A DNA stretch of 44,101 nucleotides from Chromatiales bacterium (GCA_029879245.1 JAOUQQ010000008.1:1-44101), one strand, 5' to 3'. Shown: positions 1-8,679, counted from the stretch's first letter. Notes: generated by a model not told the origin, from the sequence alone. Program-made: numbers and translations.

Positions 1-428
1 AGGCGAGCCTGGAGCTCTCCCGCCGCCACCTCCTCGCCACTCTGCAAAGAGGTGATGCCCTCACCTCCCCCGCCGATACCCGCCGCTACCTCAGCGCTCA
101 GCTCAGGCACCGCCAGCAGGAGGTCTTCGCCTGCCTCTTTCTCGACAACCGCCACCGGGTGCTGGGCTACGAGGAGCTCTTCTACGGCACCATCGATGGG
201 GCCAGCGTCCACCCGCGTGAGGTGGTGCGCCGCGCCATCTCTCACAACGCCGCAGCGGTGATCCTGGCCCACAACCACCCCTCCGGTGTCGCCGAACCGA
301 GCCGCTCTGATGAGTCGATCACCCTTCGCCTCAAGGAGGCCCTGACACTGGTCGATATCCGCCTGCTTGACCACATGGTGGTAGGGGATGGGGAGATCAC
401 CTCGCTGGCCGAGCGGGGGCTGATTTAG
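1..428 (+). CDS. radC: RadC family (JAB/MPN-domain) protein, 3' part
   Basis: The open frame enters from the left edge (first complete codon at 3) and ends at TAG 426-428, giving about 141 C-terminal residues. It carries the RadC core EELFYGT followed by the JAMM-type motif HNHPSG and a downstream PSRSD, which together form the expected metal-binding site. RadC proteins were once called DNA repair proteins, but their biochemical role is unsettled. The N-terminal helix-hairpin-helix part lies outside the window. rpmB follows 118 bp downstream on the same strand, the usual gammaproteobacterial radC-rpmB-rpmG order. Family assignment is secure; function in the cell is not. Confidence 0.95.
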   Translation, partial: ASLELSRRHLLATLQRGDALTSPADTRRYLSAQLRHRQQEVFACLFLDNRHRVLGYEELFYGTIDGASVHPREVVRRAISHNAAAVILAHNHPSGVAEPSRSDESITLRLKEALTLVDIRLLDHMVVGDGEITSLAERGLI

Positions 429-450
429 GGGTGGCATTGCGTGCTTTTTC

Positions 451-479
451 TTGATCCGCGATGGCGGATTTGGTATAAA
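451..479 (+). promoter_or_regulatory. Predicted sigma-70 promoter for rpmB-rpmG
   Basis: A -35 element TTGATC (451-456) is separated by exactly 17 bp from a -10 element TATAAA (474-479), which is preceded by TGG as an extended -10. Transcription would start near 486. The leader opens with a short AGCCGG/CCGGCT inverted repeat (480-485 and 496-501). The rpmB Shine-Dalgarno GGAG lies near 534. Confidence 0.65.
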
Positions 480-546
480 AGCCGGCTTCCTGCCTCCGGC
501 TGAGTCCGGGGCGAACAGAATTTATGTATTGTCGGAGTTGAGAATC

Positions 547-783
547 ATGTCCAAGGTATGCCAGGTAACAGGCAAGCGTCCGGTCACCGGTAACAACGTT
601 TCGCACGCACACAACAAGACGAGGCGTCGTTTCCTCCCCAATTTGCACACCCACCGCTTCTGGGTAGAGAGCGAGAACCGCTGGGTTAAACTGCGTCTCA
701 CCACCAAGGGGATGCGTATCATTGACAAGAAGGGTATCGACGCCGTACTGGCCGACATCCGCGCCCGTGGCGAAAAGGTATAA
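547..783 (+). CDS. rpmB: 50S ribosomal protein L28
   Basis: The protein has 78 residues and opens [17 protein letters not shown], the L28 signature, followed by the basic NKTRRRF rRNA-binding segment. Its length is typical of bacterial L28. It is a structural component of the large ribosomal subunit. The start at 547 is chosen because the conserved N-terminus begins there and GGAG lies about 9 nt upstream; an in-frame ATG at 451 would add residues that do not belong to the family. rpmG follows after 11 bp, so the two are co-transcribed from the promoter at 451-479. Confidence 0.98.
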   Translation: MSKVCQVTGKRPVTGNNVSHAHNKTRRRFLPNLHTHRFWVESENRWVKLRLTTKGMRIIDKKGIDAVLADIRARGEKV

Positions 784-794
784 GGAGCTAAATC

Positions 795-962
795 ATGGCT
801 AAGTCAGCACGCGACAAGATCCGCCTCAACTCCAGCGCAGGCACCGGTCACTTCTACACCACCGACAAAAACAAGCGCAACATGCCTGGCAAGATGGAGA
901 TCAAGAAGTTTGATCCCGTTATCCGTCAACACGTTATGTACAAAGAAGGCAAGATTAAGTAA
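795..962 (+). CDS. rpmG: 50S ribosomal protein L33
   Basis: This 55-residue protein opens [21 protein letters not shown] and contains [19 protein letters not shown], typical of the cysteine-free L33 type. The zinc-binding CxxC pairs of other L33 paralogues are absent. It is part of the large ribosomal subunit near the E site. Shine-Dalgarno AAGGAG lies just upstream at 782-787. It is the last gene of the rpmB-rpmG unit and is followed at once by a strong intrinsic terminator. Confidence 0.97.
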   Translation: MAKSARDKIRLNSSAGTGHFYTTDKNKRNMPGKMEIKKFDPVIRQHVMYKEGKIK

Positions 963-979
963 GCCTTTGTTGAATTTGC

Positions 980-1010
980 AAAAAAGCCCGCTTGATGCGG
1001 GCTTTTTTTT
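980..1010 (+). terminator. Intrinsic terminator after rpmG
   Basis: A perfect 7-bp stem AGCCCGC/GCGGGCT (985-991 and 997-1003) with the 5-nt loop TTGAT is followed by eight T residues and preceded by an A run. The A run could make it act in both directions and so also end the convergent gene at 1036-1800. Confidence 0.93.
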
Positions 1011-1035
1011 GCGTGATTCTGTTTACATAGTGCAA

Positions 1036-1800
1036 TTATCTAAGTCTCTGGATACGACGCATTCTTCGCCAGGCAATGATATTACGGTGTTTGTAAATCC
1101 AAAGGCACCCTAGATCGAATAAAAAATAGACGAGTGCGATACCCGTTGGAGGATTGCCACTCGGCATCCAGGTCACCGTGCCAAACCAGTAATCTGGCCA
1201 ATACCAACAGCCGAAAAAGGTTCCTAGCAACTCCAGATAAGCAACCACACATAACATGGTTAAATAGAAAAGCCGATTACTCCCTGCACGATGATATACC
1301 AACAATATACCCGCAAAGCAGAGAAATCCTAATAGATCACTCCATTTCACTAGCCAGTAAAACGCCAACGCAGTACTACCCAGTAACATCAGCGGTTGTA
1401 CAATCTTGCTTTCTTTAAACCAGTCCTCACGAACTAGCAAATAGACTGTCGCATATACCACTGAGTGCCCTAAAAAAACATAGATTGGTATGCTTCCCAA
1501 TCGATATTCATACATCCCAAGAACCTGTGAAAACAGCGTTTCACCAAATATCGCTATTGGTATTCCATATCGCATTAACCTACGTAGACGACGTGTCCCT
1601 TTCTTATAAAACAAAAGAAATAACAACAAAACGATGATATTTGAGAGCCACTGACTTCCTGCTACTTTCTGGCCCATCCAGATACTATCAATAAAAAAAT
1701 TTATCGGCGTTAACAACAAGAACACTATAAAAAGCGTGCTACCCGCACCAAATTTCATCCCATACGGGATGCGCTCACCAGTTACTTGTTTCAACGCCAT
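1036..1800 (-). CDS. Polytopic membrane protein of unknown function
   Basis: The 254-residue protein is strongly hydrophobic, with about seven to eight predicted membrane spans and a basic C-terminal tail (WRRMRRIQRLR). A conserved-looking aromatic and proline-rich loop, FFGCWYWPDYWFGTVTW followed by PSGNPPTG, lies between the last spans and may be a functional site. I do not recognise the family with confidence. The coding sequence is visibly more A+T-rich than the ribosomal genes before it or the YigZ gene after it, as is its 240-bp upstream region, which suggests acquisition by transfer. It stands alone on the minus strand, convergent to rpmG. The Shine-Dalgarno is weak (GTGGA about 11 nt upstream). 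Confidence 0.75.
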   Translation of the reverse strand: MALKQVTGERIPYGMKFGAGSTLFIVFLLLTPINFFIDSIWMGQKVAGSQWLSNIIVLLLFLLFYKKGTRRLRRLMRYGIPIAIFGETLFSQVLGMYEYRLGSIPIYVFLGHSVVYATVYLLVREDWFKESKIVQPLMLLGSTALAFYWLVKWSDLLGFLCFAGILLVYHRAGSNRLFYLTMLCVVAYLELLGTFFGCWYWPDYWFGTVTWMPSGNPPTGIALVYFLFDLGCLWIYKHRNIIAWRRMRRIQRLR

Positions 1801-2043
1801 TAAATTATTTCCACCCCATTACACGAAATACTAACAGAAACCATCCTGTCATCGGCCCCCTTTAGACGTGACAAGACAAACTACCTATTTACCCCCTCGG
1901 GACGTAATCTATTTGTAGATGTTGTTTTCTATTATGTAATTTCGTTCGTCATTATTTTTTCATATCAAATAAGGTTGTTAAGTGGTCATACACCTTATAT
2001 CGAGGCTCGCAAGGGACAATATGCCTAAATTTCTCATTCCACC

Positions 2044-2658
2044 TTATTGCACCTGCTCGATTTTAATATCCACCGCCCGTGCTGCTGCACAATAGGCCGT
2101 CATCTCATCCACCTGTTCCTGCGGCACGGAAACCCTCATCACCACCCGTACACCGTAATCGACACTTTGCACCTCCCCCTGATGCTGCCCAAGCCAGTGT
2201 CGGAGTGGTTGCTCGCGGGAGAAATCCATCGTCAAGGTTGCACGCTGCATGACCCGTGTATTCTCCAGTGGCAGTATCGACATGGCAGCCTCCGCGGCGC
2301 CGCTATAGGCGCGCACCAGCCCCCCGGCCCCCAGCTTGATGCCACCAAAATAGCGTGTCACCACCACAATGAGGTCACCCACCCCCTTGTGCTGAATCAC
2401 ATTGAGGATCGGCCTGCCAGCCGTGCCGCCAGGCTCACCGTCGTCACTCATCGCGGCATTGACCGCCGACTGGGGGTTGCCCAGTAGATATGCCCAGCAG
2501 TGGTGACGTGCATCGGGGAAATCATGGCGCGCCCGTGCGACTACGGCAAATGCCTCTTCTCGGCTACACACCTTTGTCGCGCGGGCGATAAAGCGACTCT
2601 TTTTTACCTCGGTTTCGGTCTCTACCGCGGCGGCAGGGGTAGGGTAGGTGGCAGCCAT
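2044..2658 (-). CDS. yigZ: YigZ/IMPACT family (UPF0029) protein
   Basis: The 204-residue protein matches the IMPACT/YigZ family. KKSRFIA comes near residue 20, then the hallmark block DARHHCWAYLLG with SDDGEPGGTAGRPIL and VVVTRYFGGIKLGAGGLVRAY, and a smaller C-terminal ferredoxin-fold domain (DUF1949 region). Length is normal for bacterial members. Eukaryotic IMPACT regulates the kinase GCN2; the bacterial role is unclear, though nucleic-acid binding is suspected from structure. No operon partner is evident. Confidence 0.92.
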   Translation of the reverse strand: MAATYPTPAAAVETETEVKKSRFIARATKVCSREEAFAVVARARHDFPDARHHCWAYLLGNPQSAVNAAMSDDGEPGGTAGRPILNVIQHKGVGDLIVVVTRYFGGIKLGAGGLVRAYSGAAEAAMSILPLENTRVMQRATLTMDFSREQPLRHWLGQHQGEVQSVDYGVRVVMRVSVPQEQVDEMTAYCAAARAVDIKIEQVQ

Positions 2659-2765
2659 CGGCGAATTGTACCACGCCCCCCCAATACCTTATGCCAGGTG
2701 CGCTGACTGCACAGCGAAGGCATACCACAGAGGCCCTATGCCGGGGCCTGCAGCAGGCCATAAGC

Positions 2766-3773
2766 CTATTTATGATGGGAGTCGAAGAAACGCCATATCT
2801 GCTCACTGGCGGGGAACTGCTGACTAACCGGCTCGTTGTTCTCAAGCTGCCACTGCTTCGGTCGCGACCCCGGCCACGCATGTCCATTGTCGTCCACCAG
2901 ATGATACTCCACATCAGCGCGGCATCCCTGGTAATGCCTGCTCTCTACACCCGGGCTGCTCGCCACCTTTATGTTGCGGTTTGAGCAGTGATTAAACTGG
3001 CTCCAACGCTCAATGCCGTCCATTGATGAGGGCCAGTCAATACGAGAGGTGTGATATATCCCGGCACTACCGCCAAAGGGCACCCGGCTATCCACTGCCC
3101 CATGTACATGCATCAGAGCCAATGGCATAGAAGGGGCGCATCGCGTATAGGTAAGTGGGCCACTAACCGTTGCAATTGCCGCCAGTTCATCAGCCAGCTC
3201 ACAACCAAGCCGATAGGTAAACATAGCACCCTTGGAGAACCCGGTAGCGTAGATACGTCTGGCATCAATGGGATATTTTTCGCGTAACTGGCGTAGAATC
3301 TCACGAACATAACCAATGTCGTCAATGTTACGCCGCTCGGCAAATCCCTGCGCTTTATCTGCCCCACTATTCCAGCTCAGCTTATCCCCCCTACCGGTAC
3401 CATTTCCATAGACGACAATAAAACCCTGAGCGCTCGCCAACGCATTCATTTCGGTTGTTTTTGCCATCCCTGTACCACGACCACCACCACCGTGAAAAAC
3501 CATCACAAGTACTACACCCCGTTCAGCCGCAAGCTTGGCAGGAACAAAAAGGTCGTAACTTCGCTCGAGTCTTCCCTGACGGAATGAGATTGTCTTCATG
3601 CCCTGTTCATCAGTATCAGGCACGCCCTTTTTCTCTGTGCTGGAGGCTATCCTGGGAGGCGTGTCGACTGCAGTGGAGGTCGACCGCTGCCTGGAAGAGC
3701 CCAGGCAGCCATTAATATGTACAACAATGAAAAGTGATAGAAAGAATTTATAGATGAAACCAGGCCATAACAC
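2766..3773 (-). CDS. PHB depolymerase-like esterase, predicted lipoprotein
   Basis: This 335-residue alpha/beta hydrolase resembles the LpqC / poly(3-hydroxybutyrate) depolymerase / feruloyl esterase group. A hydrophobic signal ends at INGC (Cys23), a plausible lipobox. The oxyanion loop HGGGG (94-98), nucleophile elbow GFSKG (Ser180), acid HGAVDSRVP (Asp228) and DNGHAWPG (His298) form a complete triad. The start is GTG at 3773, supported by GAGGGG about 8 nt upstream; no better in-frame ATG exists. The enzyme would act on esters outside the inner membrane, and whether the substrate is a polyester, a sugar ester or an aryl ester cannot be told. A tiny membrane peptide ORF (3821-3910) precedes it on the same strand. 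Confidence 0.85.
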   Translation of the reverse strand: MLWPGFIYKFFLSLFIVVHINGCLGSSRQRSTSTAVDTPPRIASSTEKKGVPDTDEQGMKTISFRQGRLERSYDLFVPAKLAAERGVVLVMVFHGGGGRGTGMAKTTEMNALASAQGFIVVYGNGTGRGDKLSWNSGADKAQGFAERRNIDDIGYVREILRQLREKYPIDARRIYATGFSKGAMFTYRLGCELADELAAIATVSGPLTYTRCAPSMPLALMHVHGAVDSRVPFGGSAGIYHTSRIDWPSSMDGIERWSQFNHCSNRNIKVASSPGVESRHYQGCRADVEYHLVDDNGHAWPGSRPKQWQLENNEPVSQQFPASEQIWRFFDSHHK

Positions 3774-3820
3774 CTATCGACCCCTCAATTCTGTTCGCTC
3801 AATTCTTATAATTAACAACA

Positions 3821-3910
3821 TTAATGCATTGAAGCCCGATATATCTCCACAATCAGCTTCAGGGCAATGAACACAAGAACAGCACCAGCAACGATCCCAA
3901 ATATCTCCAT
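3821..3910 (-). CDS. Candidate 29-residue single-span membrane peptide
   Basis: The small ORF begins ATG 3910-3908 with a strong Shine-Dalgarno, GGAGG, ending 7 nt upstream. It encodes MEIFGIVAGAVLVFIALKL followed by IVEIYRASMH and ends at TAA 3823-3821. The composition is one uncharged segment of about 18 residues with a short polar C-terminus, as in genuine bacterial micropeptides. It lies 47 bp upstream of the esterase lipoprotein start and may share its transcript. No homologue is recognised. The strong ribosome site and coherent hydrophobicity argue for translation, but no function is offered. Confidence 0.5.
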   Translation of the reverse strand: MEIFGIVAGAVLVFIALKLIVEIYRASMH

Positions 3911-4121
3911 TTCGCACCCTCCGTAGATAAGCCTCGTTCAGGCCCTATAAGCTTAGCGTAACAGGACGATTTATCTATAGATGAACAGTGATTTTGTGTT
4001 ACTTCAGAATCCGCAGGTTATATCGAAACTCTGTATATATCACACCCCACCTTCATTTGGGCCTGCATAACCGATACACTCGTCCCCTACTATAGCCATT
4101 ACCTGCAGAGACACTACGCGC

Positions 4122-4868
4122 ATGTCACATCCAGTTCGTCATAACCAGATATTGATCCCGGCACTGGCCGTCTTCAGCGCCATGCTTCTTACCGGATTTA
4201 CCAGCCAGTTTCTTATCGCATCGACCCCAGCAGCCTCGTTTCTCATCGCCTCTATGGGGGCCAGTGCACTGTTGTTATTCGTCATACCCAGCAGCCCCCT
4301 CTCCCAGCCATGGTCGCTGTTTGGTGGTCAGATGATCTCTGCCTTTACTGGAATAAGCTGTGCCCTGCTTATCAACGATATAGTCATTGCCACAGCCATC
4401 TCGGTCTCACTGGCCATTATTGCCATGATGTACCTTCGTTGTCTCCACCCGCCTGGTGGCGCCACGGCCTTAATTCCCATCATGATGGTCGACGAGATAG
4501 AGCACATTGGTTACCTGTTCATCTTTTTTCCTGTCGCCCTTAACACACTCATACTTCTGCTTCTCAGCCTGTTTATCAATCGCGTAATACTTCACCGTCA
4601 CTATGCGAGCCACTCGGTTCCTGAACCACCACCCATACAGGAGGAGACAGAGGCGATCATCCAGAGCTCTCCCTTTAGTGCCGAGGATCTCAACTACGCC
4701 TTTGAGAAGATGGATACTTATATCGACGTGGATGAAGACGATCTGTTTCGTATCTACGCCCTGGCCACTGCTCACGCGGAGGAACGCGGTCGCCATGTCC
4801 CGTGTCTGAGAAGAAATTGTGAGCGCAAAATAACGACTAAAAACCATGTCCGTACCGATAAGAATTAA
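4122..4868 (+). CDS. HPP family integral membrane protein
   Basis: The 248-residue protein has about five membrane spans. It contains the family signature LHPPGGATAL (in MMYLRCLHPPGGATALIPIM) and an upstream SFLIASMGASALLLF segment typical of HPP proteins. The family has been linked to nitrite transport in chloroplasts and cyanobacteria; bacterial roles are not defined. After the last span comes a cytosolic segment (SAEDLNYAFEKMDTYIDVDEDDLFRIYALATAHA) resembling the linker that precedes CBS domains in longer members, but here the protein ends soon after with a basic, low-similarity tail. It may be a naturally short form or a truncated one. Confidence 0.88.
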   Translation: MSHPVRHNQILIPALAVFSAMLLTGFTSQFLIASTPAASFLIASMGASALLLFVIPSSPLSQPWSLFGGQMISAFTGISCALLINDIVIATAISVSLAIIAMMYLRCLHPPGGATALIPIMMVDEIEHIGYLFIFFPVALNTLILLLLSLFINRVILHRHYASHSVPEPPPIQEETEAIIQSSPFSAEDLNYAFEKMDTYIDVDEDDLFRIYALATAHAEERGRHVPCLRRNCERKITTKNHVRTDKN

Positions 4869-5099
4869 ATGAAATTCATCCAGAAGAAACCATGATTAGG
4901 GTAGAGAAACGCACGACCACCCGAGAAGCAATTATCAAGTTTTATCTGCCGTAATTTGAGAATAATGGCATGTTCAAATATATCAACCAGTCTCGCTTGA
5001 GTAGCTTTCAGAAAACGAGCCGTTGCCAACAAGCTTCACGTATCTGGCACCGTTCTTGATTCAACATACGCGCTAAATTTAGCGACCCCTTCTATTTAG

Positions 5100-6128
5100 T
5101 TACATACTAAACGATGGCAACTCTTTTCTCTGCATAAAGAGTGAATCCAGTTTTTCTGAATTTTCCTCCAGCCAGCCATCAGCTCCTTCTATACCGGCAT
5201 TTACTGCTAATATATAACTAAGAGGGCCAATATTATCCCTCTCGTGCAACGCGATCATATTTTGAATGGCGTAGCGCCATATGAATGTAGACTCTAGCCT
5301 CCTGCTCTTATCATTTTTTGACATCTCGGCAAGCGCATTGAGATTCATTGTTAGCGGCATAACTTTGTCGATTTTCTTTACTTCATTATCGATCATCATG
5401 GATGCACCAATCGACAACATCATATCCTGCTCACTAAAATCTCCCTCATCAACCGGGCCATCTGGATTTACGTAGATATTCACATCTCCGTCATCACTTC
5501 GCGATACCGATGACATTATAAGTGAAAGCAATTTCTTTGATGCATCAATACTTCGCTGCGTATTAGGTTCAAGTAGCACAAATTGACTATAGAGATACAC
5601 CGCCGGAATACGATATCCCCGCTCATGAAAGGACTGCGCCAGCATGTAATAGGGTGACGGGTAGGCAGGTTTATTTTCTATACATTTTTTGAAGTGTTCA
5701 CTGGCATCTTTAATGCGATTACTGTTGTAAAGTGTAATGCCAATATTAAAATGCAGCATCGCATCATTTGGAAACTCCTTCAGGCCATCTCCAAATGTCT
5801 TTATGGCACTCTCATAATCACCAGTCTGAGACTGGCAGCTACCCTTCGCCACATACAGCTGGCTTCTGTACTCTGAACGATATTTAAATCCCTCATCTGA
5901 GGTCCTTATACACTCTTTATTATCCCCTGAAGCCTGATATGAGAGCGCCATTTCGTATAGCACCATCGCACTCTCTGGCTCCAGTTTTAACGCCTCTTTA
6001 TACCTACTGATGGCATCTTCATATTCACCCGCATCATGCAGCCTTATTCCCTCTTTAACCATCTCTTCAATTACTGAAGCAAGTGTCACATTTGAATACA
6101 ACAGTATCGCCAGGATAAAAACTTTCAC
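5100..6128 (-). CDS. Secreted TPR-repeat protein
   Basis: The product is 342 residues from the GTG start at 6128. I prefer this start to an upstream ATG at 6209 because GGGAGGAG lies 5 nt before it and the protein then opens with a clean signal peptide (VKVFILAILLYSNVTLA). At least four tetratricopeptide units follow, for example AGEYEDAISRYKEALKLEPES, with the usual A8/G/Y/A20/P32 spacing. The C-terminal third is not TPR and is unrecognised. TPR proteins scaffold protein complexes; here it would be periplasmic or envelope-associated. The gene is A+T-rich compared with core genes in the window. No partner is identified. Confidence 0.82.
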   Translation of the reverse strand: MKVFILAILLYSNVTLASVIEEMVKEGIRLHDAGEYEDAISRYKEALKLEPESAMVLYEMALSYQASGDNKECIRTSDEGFKYRSEYRSQLYVAKGSCQSQTGDYESAIKTFGDGLKEFPNDAMLHFNIGITLYNSNRIKDASEHFKKCIENKPAYPSPYYMLAQSFHERGYRIPAVYLYSQFVLLEPNTQRSIDASKKLLSLIMSSVSRSDDGDVNIYVNPDGPVDEGDFSEQDMMLSIGASMMIDNEVKKIDKVMPLTMNLNALAEMSKNDKSRRLESTFIWRYAIQNMIALHERDNIGPLSYILAVNAGIEGADGWLEENSEKLDSLFMQRKELPSFSM

Positions 6129-6295
6129 GTCACTCCTCCCTGTTTTCCTTTGCCTTACCCAATAATGACAGTATTCATGCGTGTTAATCAATATAGTAGC
6201 CCTTTTCACCGCCCATCTCTCTTACTCTGTTCAGCTACCGTTCAGCGTCTCTTCGCTACTCTGCCACCATACTATCTCTAGCCGAGGCCACTCAC

Positions 6296-7006
6296 ATGAA
6301 ATTCAGATCCCTTATCGTCCTGCTACTGGCTCTTTCACCACTCCTGTTAACTGCCTGTCAAACGACGATTACCGAGGAGGTTACTATTCACAGTACTGAT
6401 CATAGTACTGATTATGACTACACTCCCCTATATAACCACAGCTATAGCCTAGCCTCTGTACACGGTCTGGCGCAGGGTGAGTGGATGCATTTCCCTCTAC
6501 ACGGAAGCGACAGTTATGGGCATGACTGGAGTGGTTACATCACTCGGCAGGGGCTTCCTGGAGAATGGGTAAATGGCACATGGACCATTCCCACCATGAC
6601 AGAGATCAGTCTGGTTCACGCAGCAAGCGGCGGCACTCTACGTCGCACCGCCACCCTCTACCTTGATCAGTATGGCCACGAAGTCAAAAAGGTACTCGGA
6701 AATGGTGTTGTCTGCTATCCCACTACCGTGAATGACATCCCCTCTTTTGCGCTGGATGGAGATTATGGCAATCTGGCATCCATGAACTGCTCTGACGGCA
6801 GCGAACAGGTGGGAATATGGGATCTATTCAGCAATCCAGATCACAGTGCTGATTTTATCACTCTGGAGGAGAGCTATACCGGCATCATCAATACCGATTA
6901 CATTGAGATCACGCAAACATTGAATACTGACGGTCTCATTCTTGGTTATTCGATCAACCTTTTTGATCCGCATTATGGTGTGACTATCTGGCTCTATTCG
7001 AATTAA
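6296..7006 (+). CDS. Predicted lipoprotein of unknown function
   Basis: The 236-residue product has a canonical lipoprotein signal (MKFRSLIVLLLALSPLLLTAC, lipobox LTAC, Cys21), so outer- or inner-membrane anchoring is expected. The mature part is rich in Tyr, Ser, Thr and Trp and contains no motif I recognise; the pattern looks beta-rich. Two internal cysteines (in NGVVCYP and SMNCSDG) could form a disulfide. GAGG lies about 8 nt upstream of the ATG. It is divergent from the TPR gene across a short shared upstream region. Confidence 0.75.
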   Translation: MKFRSLIVLLLALSPLLLTACQTTITEEVTIHSTDHSTDYDYTPLYNHSYSLASVHGLAQGEWMHFPLHGSDSYGHDWSGYITRQGLPGEWVNGTWTIPTMTEISLVHAASGGTLRRTATLYLDQYGHEVKKVLGNGVVCYPTTVNDIPSFALDGDYGNLASMNCSDGSEQVGIWDLFSNPDHSADFITLEESYTGIINTDYIEITQTLNTDGLILGYSINLFDPHYGVTIWLYSN

Positions 7007-7128
7007 GGAGATATTGCTTCCGTCACTGGCCACTAAACATCATCTTTGTACTATATTGCGAATTTCTATTACATCCGCTGCCAGACGCTTCCCGGATCGT
7101 CATGAAATCATTACTACAACCATTTCCA

Positions 7129-7527
7129 TCAGGCATCAAATTTTAGCCCTGCCACAATTCGATTTAATCTACCCTGTTCTCCCTCATCTTCCATATTACC
7201 GCTATCTCTTCTAATTGCAGCCCTGGCCTCATCCTCGATTCGCTCCACATACTCCTCACTGCATCGATTCACCATCTCCTTTAGATTCTGTAATACTGGC
7301 TCAATCTCCTCAGGTGTTCTCACCCAGGTCTCGATATAGATGCCCTCACTCGGTTCAATCTTCACAGAGAGCTTGTCTTTTGCCATTAGATCATTGAATG
7401 CAACACACCACTCAGAGGGTGCCTTGTGGTTAAGTCTAAACACAAGATCAATGTAGGGCTGCTTCAGGATCATTGGCGGTCGACTCTCATCAATTCCACC
7501 AATTCTTATGTCTGATATGCCTTCCAT
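7129..7527 (-). CDS. Small cytoplasmic protein of unknown function
   Basis: The product is 132 residues with no signal peptide or membrane span, and acidic overall. The strong Shine-Dalgarno GAGGAG is 7 nt before the ATG at 7527, supporting a real gene. The sequence has an N-terminal beta-like half (ILKQPYIDLVFRLNH) and a helical charged C-terminal half (EEIEPVLQNLKEMVNRCSEE). I do not recognise the family. It stands alone, convergent with the lipoprotein gene. Confidence 0.7.
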   Translation of the reverse strand: MEGISDIRIGGIDESRPPMILKQPYIDLVFRLNHKAPSEWCVAFNDLMAKDKLSVKIEPSEGIYIETWVRTPEEIEPVLQNLKEMVNRCSEEYVERIEDEARAAIRRDSGNMEDEGEQGRLNRIVAGLKFDA

Positions 7528-7929
7528 TCAGTTACTCCTCACGTGATGCCACTAGCGACGCCATCACCATACGCCTGTTTTTCACTGATCACAGTAACTA
7601 TTTATCTAGCGTTTTTGCATACACTCCATGATGCATCTTAATTAATCGCAAGCTTTTTAGGTCAGGATCCCCTATACTCCACCCAGCAGGCCTGTTGCAG
7701 AACTAATGGTTTGCATAATCAAGTCCGACCCGCGCCACCGGTGAAATTAATACCACTGGTGGGTATGCCAGGCTTGGCCGTGATCACGTATCCACTCAAG
7801 CCTCTTTCCTTCAAGCATGACCCCGGTCACTCCCTTCAAGGTCTATCGCTGAGAGCCGACAACGAATTTCGGCATGTCTTATACGCCCTCATCAGACCTG
7901 GGCAATTACATCTCTACAAAGGATTATCT
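7528..7929. other. Long non-coding leader region before the sulfur-globule-like gene
   Basis: About 400 bp without a convincing gene. It holds the divergent upstream sequence of the 7129-7527 gene. It also has a possible -10 (TATACT, 7673-7678) without a good -35, and a hairpin CCACCGGTG/CACTGGTGG (7735-7743 and 7754-7762, one G-U pair, 10-nt loop). An open frame runs in from 7711 but has no ribosome site and lacks protein-like composition, so I treat it as 5' untranslated sequence. Confidence 0.4.
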
Positions 7930-8340
7930 ATGAAAATGTTTACTGTACTGGGCGCCGCAGCCCTTCTCTCGGTTGCCACCGTGTCACAGGCGTGGTGGGG
8001 ACCCTTCGGCGGCAATAACAATGGCTGGGGCAACAACAACGGTCTTGGTAATGGTAACGGCAATGGCTGGGGTGATGGTAACGGAGGCGGTGACTTTGGC
8101 TTCAGCATGAACTCCTCTGCGCGCGGTAATGGTTCGGGCTATGGCAACAACCGCTATAACGGCTACAACGGTTTTAATGGCTACAATGGGTCTAACGGCT
8201 ATGGCGCCCCCTATGGTGGATATGGCGCCCCCTATGGCGGCTATGGCGCACCATACGGCTACGGCGCTCCTGCAGCTCCTTACCCGACAGGTCCTTACGG
8301 CCCTGGTGCCCCCGCTGCCAATGTAGCGCCAGCACGCTAG
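7930..8340 (+). CDS. Sulfur-globule-type Gly/Asn/Tyr-rich secreted protein
   Basis: The 136-residue product starts at ATG 7930 (AAAGGA 7 nt upstream) with a signal peptide ending VSQA-WWGPFGG. The mature part is built almost only of Gly, Asn, Tyr, Ala and Pro. It has an NNNGWG / GNGNGWGDGN segment, a GGDFGFSMNSSARGNGSG segment, NGYNGF-type repeats, three GAPYGGY-type units and a Pro/Ala-rich tail. This architecture matches the sulfur globule protein family, small structural proteins that coat periplasmic sulfur globules in sulfur-oxidising gammaproteobacteria such as Allochromatium. A perfect intrinsic terminator follows, so it is monocistronic. The family call rests on composition and the WGPF...DFGFSMN pattern; a different glycine-rich surface protein remains possible. 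Confidence 0.72.
   Translation: MKMFTVLGAAALLSVATVSQAWWGPFGGNNNGWGNNNGLGNGNGNGWGDGNGGGDFGFSMNSSARGNGSGYGNNRYNGYNGFNGYNGSNGYGAPYGGYGAPYGGYGAPYGYGAPAAPYPTGPYGPGAPAANVAPAR
8200..8259 (+). repeat. Short tandem repeats inside the sulfur-globule-like gene
   Basis: Two 21-bp units (8200-8220, 8221-8241) and one 18-bp unit (8242-8259) encode YGAPYGG, YGAPYGG and YGAPYG. The first two are almost identical in DNA sequence (differences only near their 3' ends), so repeat number may vary between strains. Confidence 0.85.
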
Positions 8341-8353
8341 GCTGCTTACATTG

Positions 8354-8383
8354 AACAGGGTGTTGATAGCAACACCCTGTTTT
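8354..8383 (+). terminator. Intrinsic terminator after the sulfur-globule-like gene
   Basis: A perfect 11-bp stem AACAGGGTGTT/AACACCCTGTT (8354-8364 and 8371-8381) with the 6-nt loop GATAGC runs into a short T run. Confidence 0.9.
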
Positions 8384-8679
8384 CAACATTTTCCGTAGTC
8401 GTACCCACTAAACACTACCCTGTTTTATTGTTGCATCCTGGCTGGCCTGATCGATTATTTTCGAACCTTCGGCAGCGCATGCACTCTTAGTATCTGTGAT
8501 ATCCACCTTTCTATCCCTGTTTCAGGTATAGTTGACGGATATCCTCGCTGGTGCTCCCCGGTCTGCACCTCATTCATCGTGGCGATTCTATCGATCACCC
8601 CGAATATCACTAACAAGTTTCGCCTGGACCGCCCCACTGCAATGCACCTGGGCAGGCTGATCCTGGAGATCATCCAAAC
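8384..8679. other. Intergenic leader of rhlE
   Basis: About 300 bp. A 72-codon minus-strand frame (8455-8673) has no ribosome site and ordinary shadow composition, so I do not call it. GGAG lies 11 nt before the rhlE ATG. A long leader would fit cold-regulated RNA helicase genes, but no specific element is seen. Confidence 0.35.

Noticed and set aside
4869-5099. Possible transposase fragment or short ORF after the HPP gene
   Set aside because: The short open frame from 4891 ends after about 18 codons and shows no convincing similarity to a known transposase.
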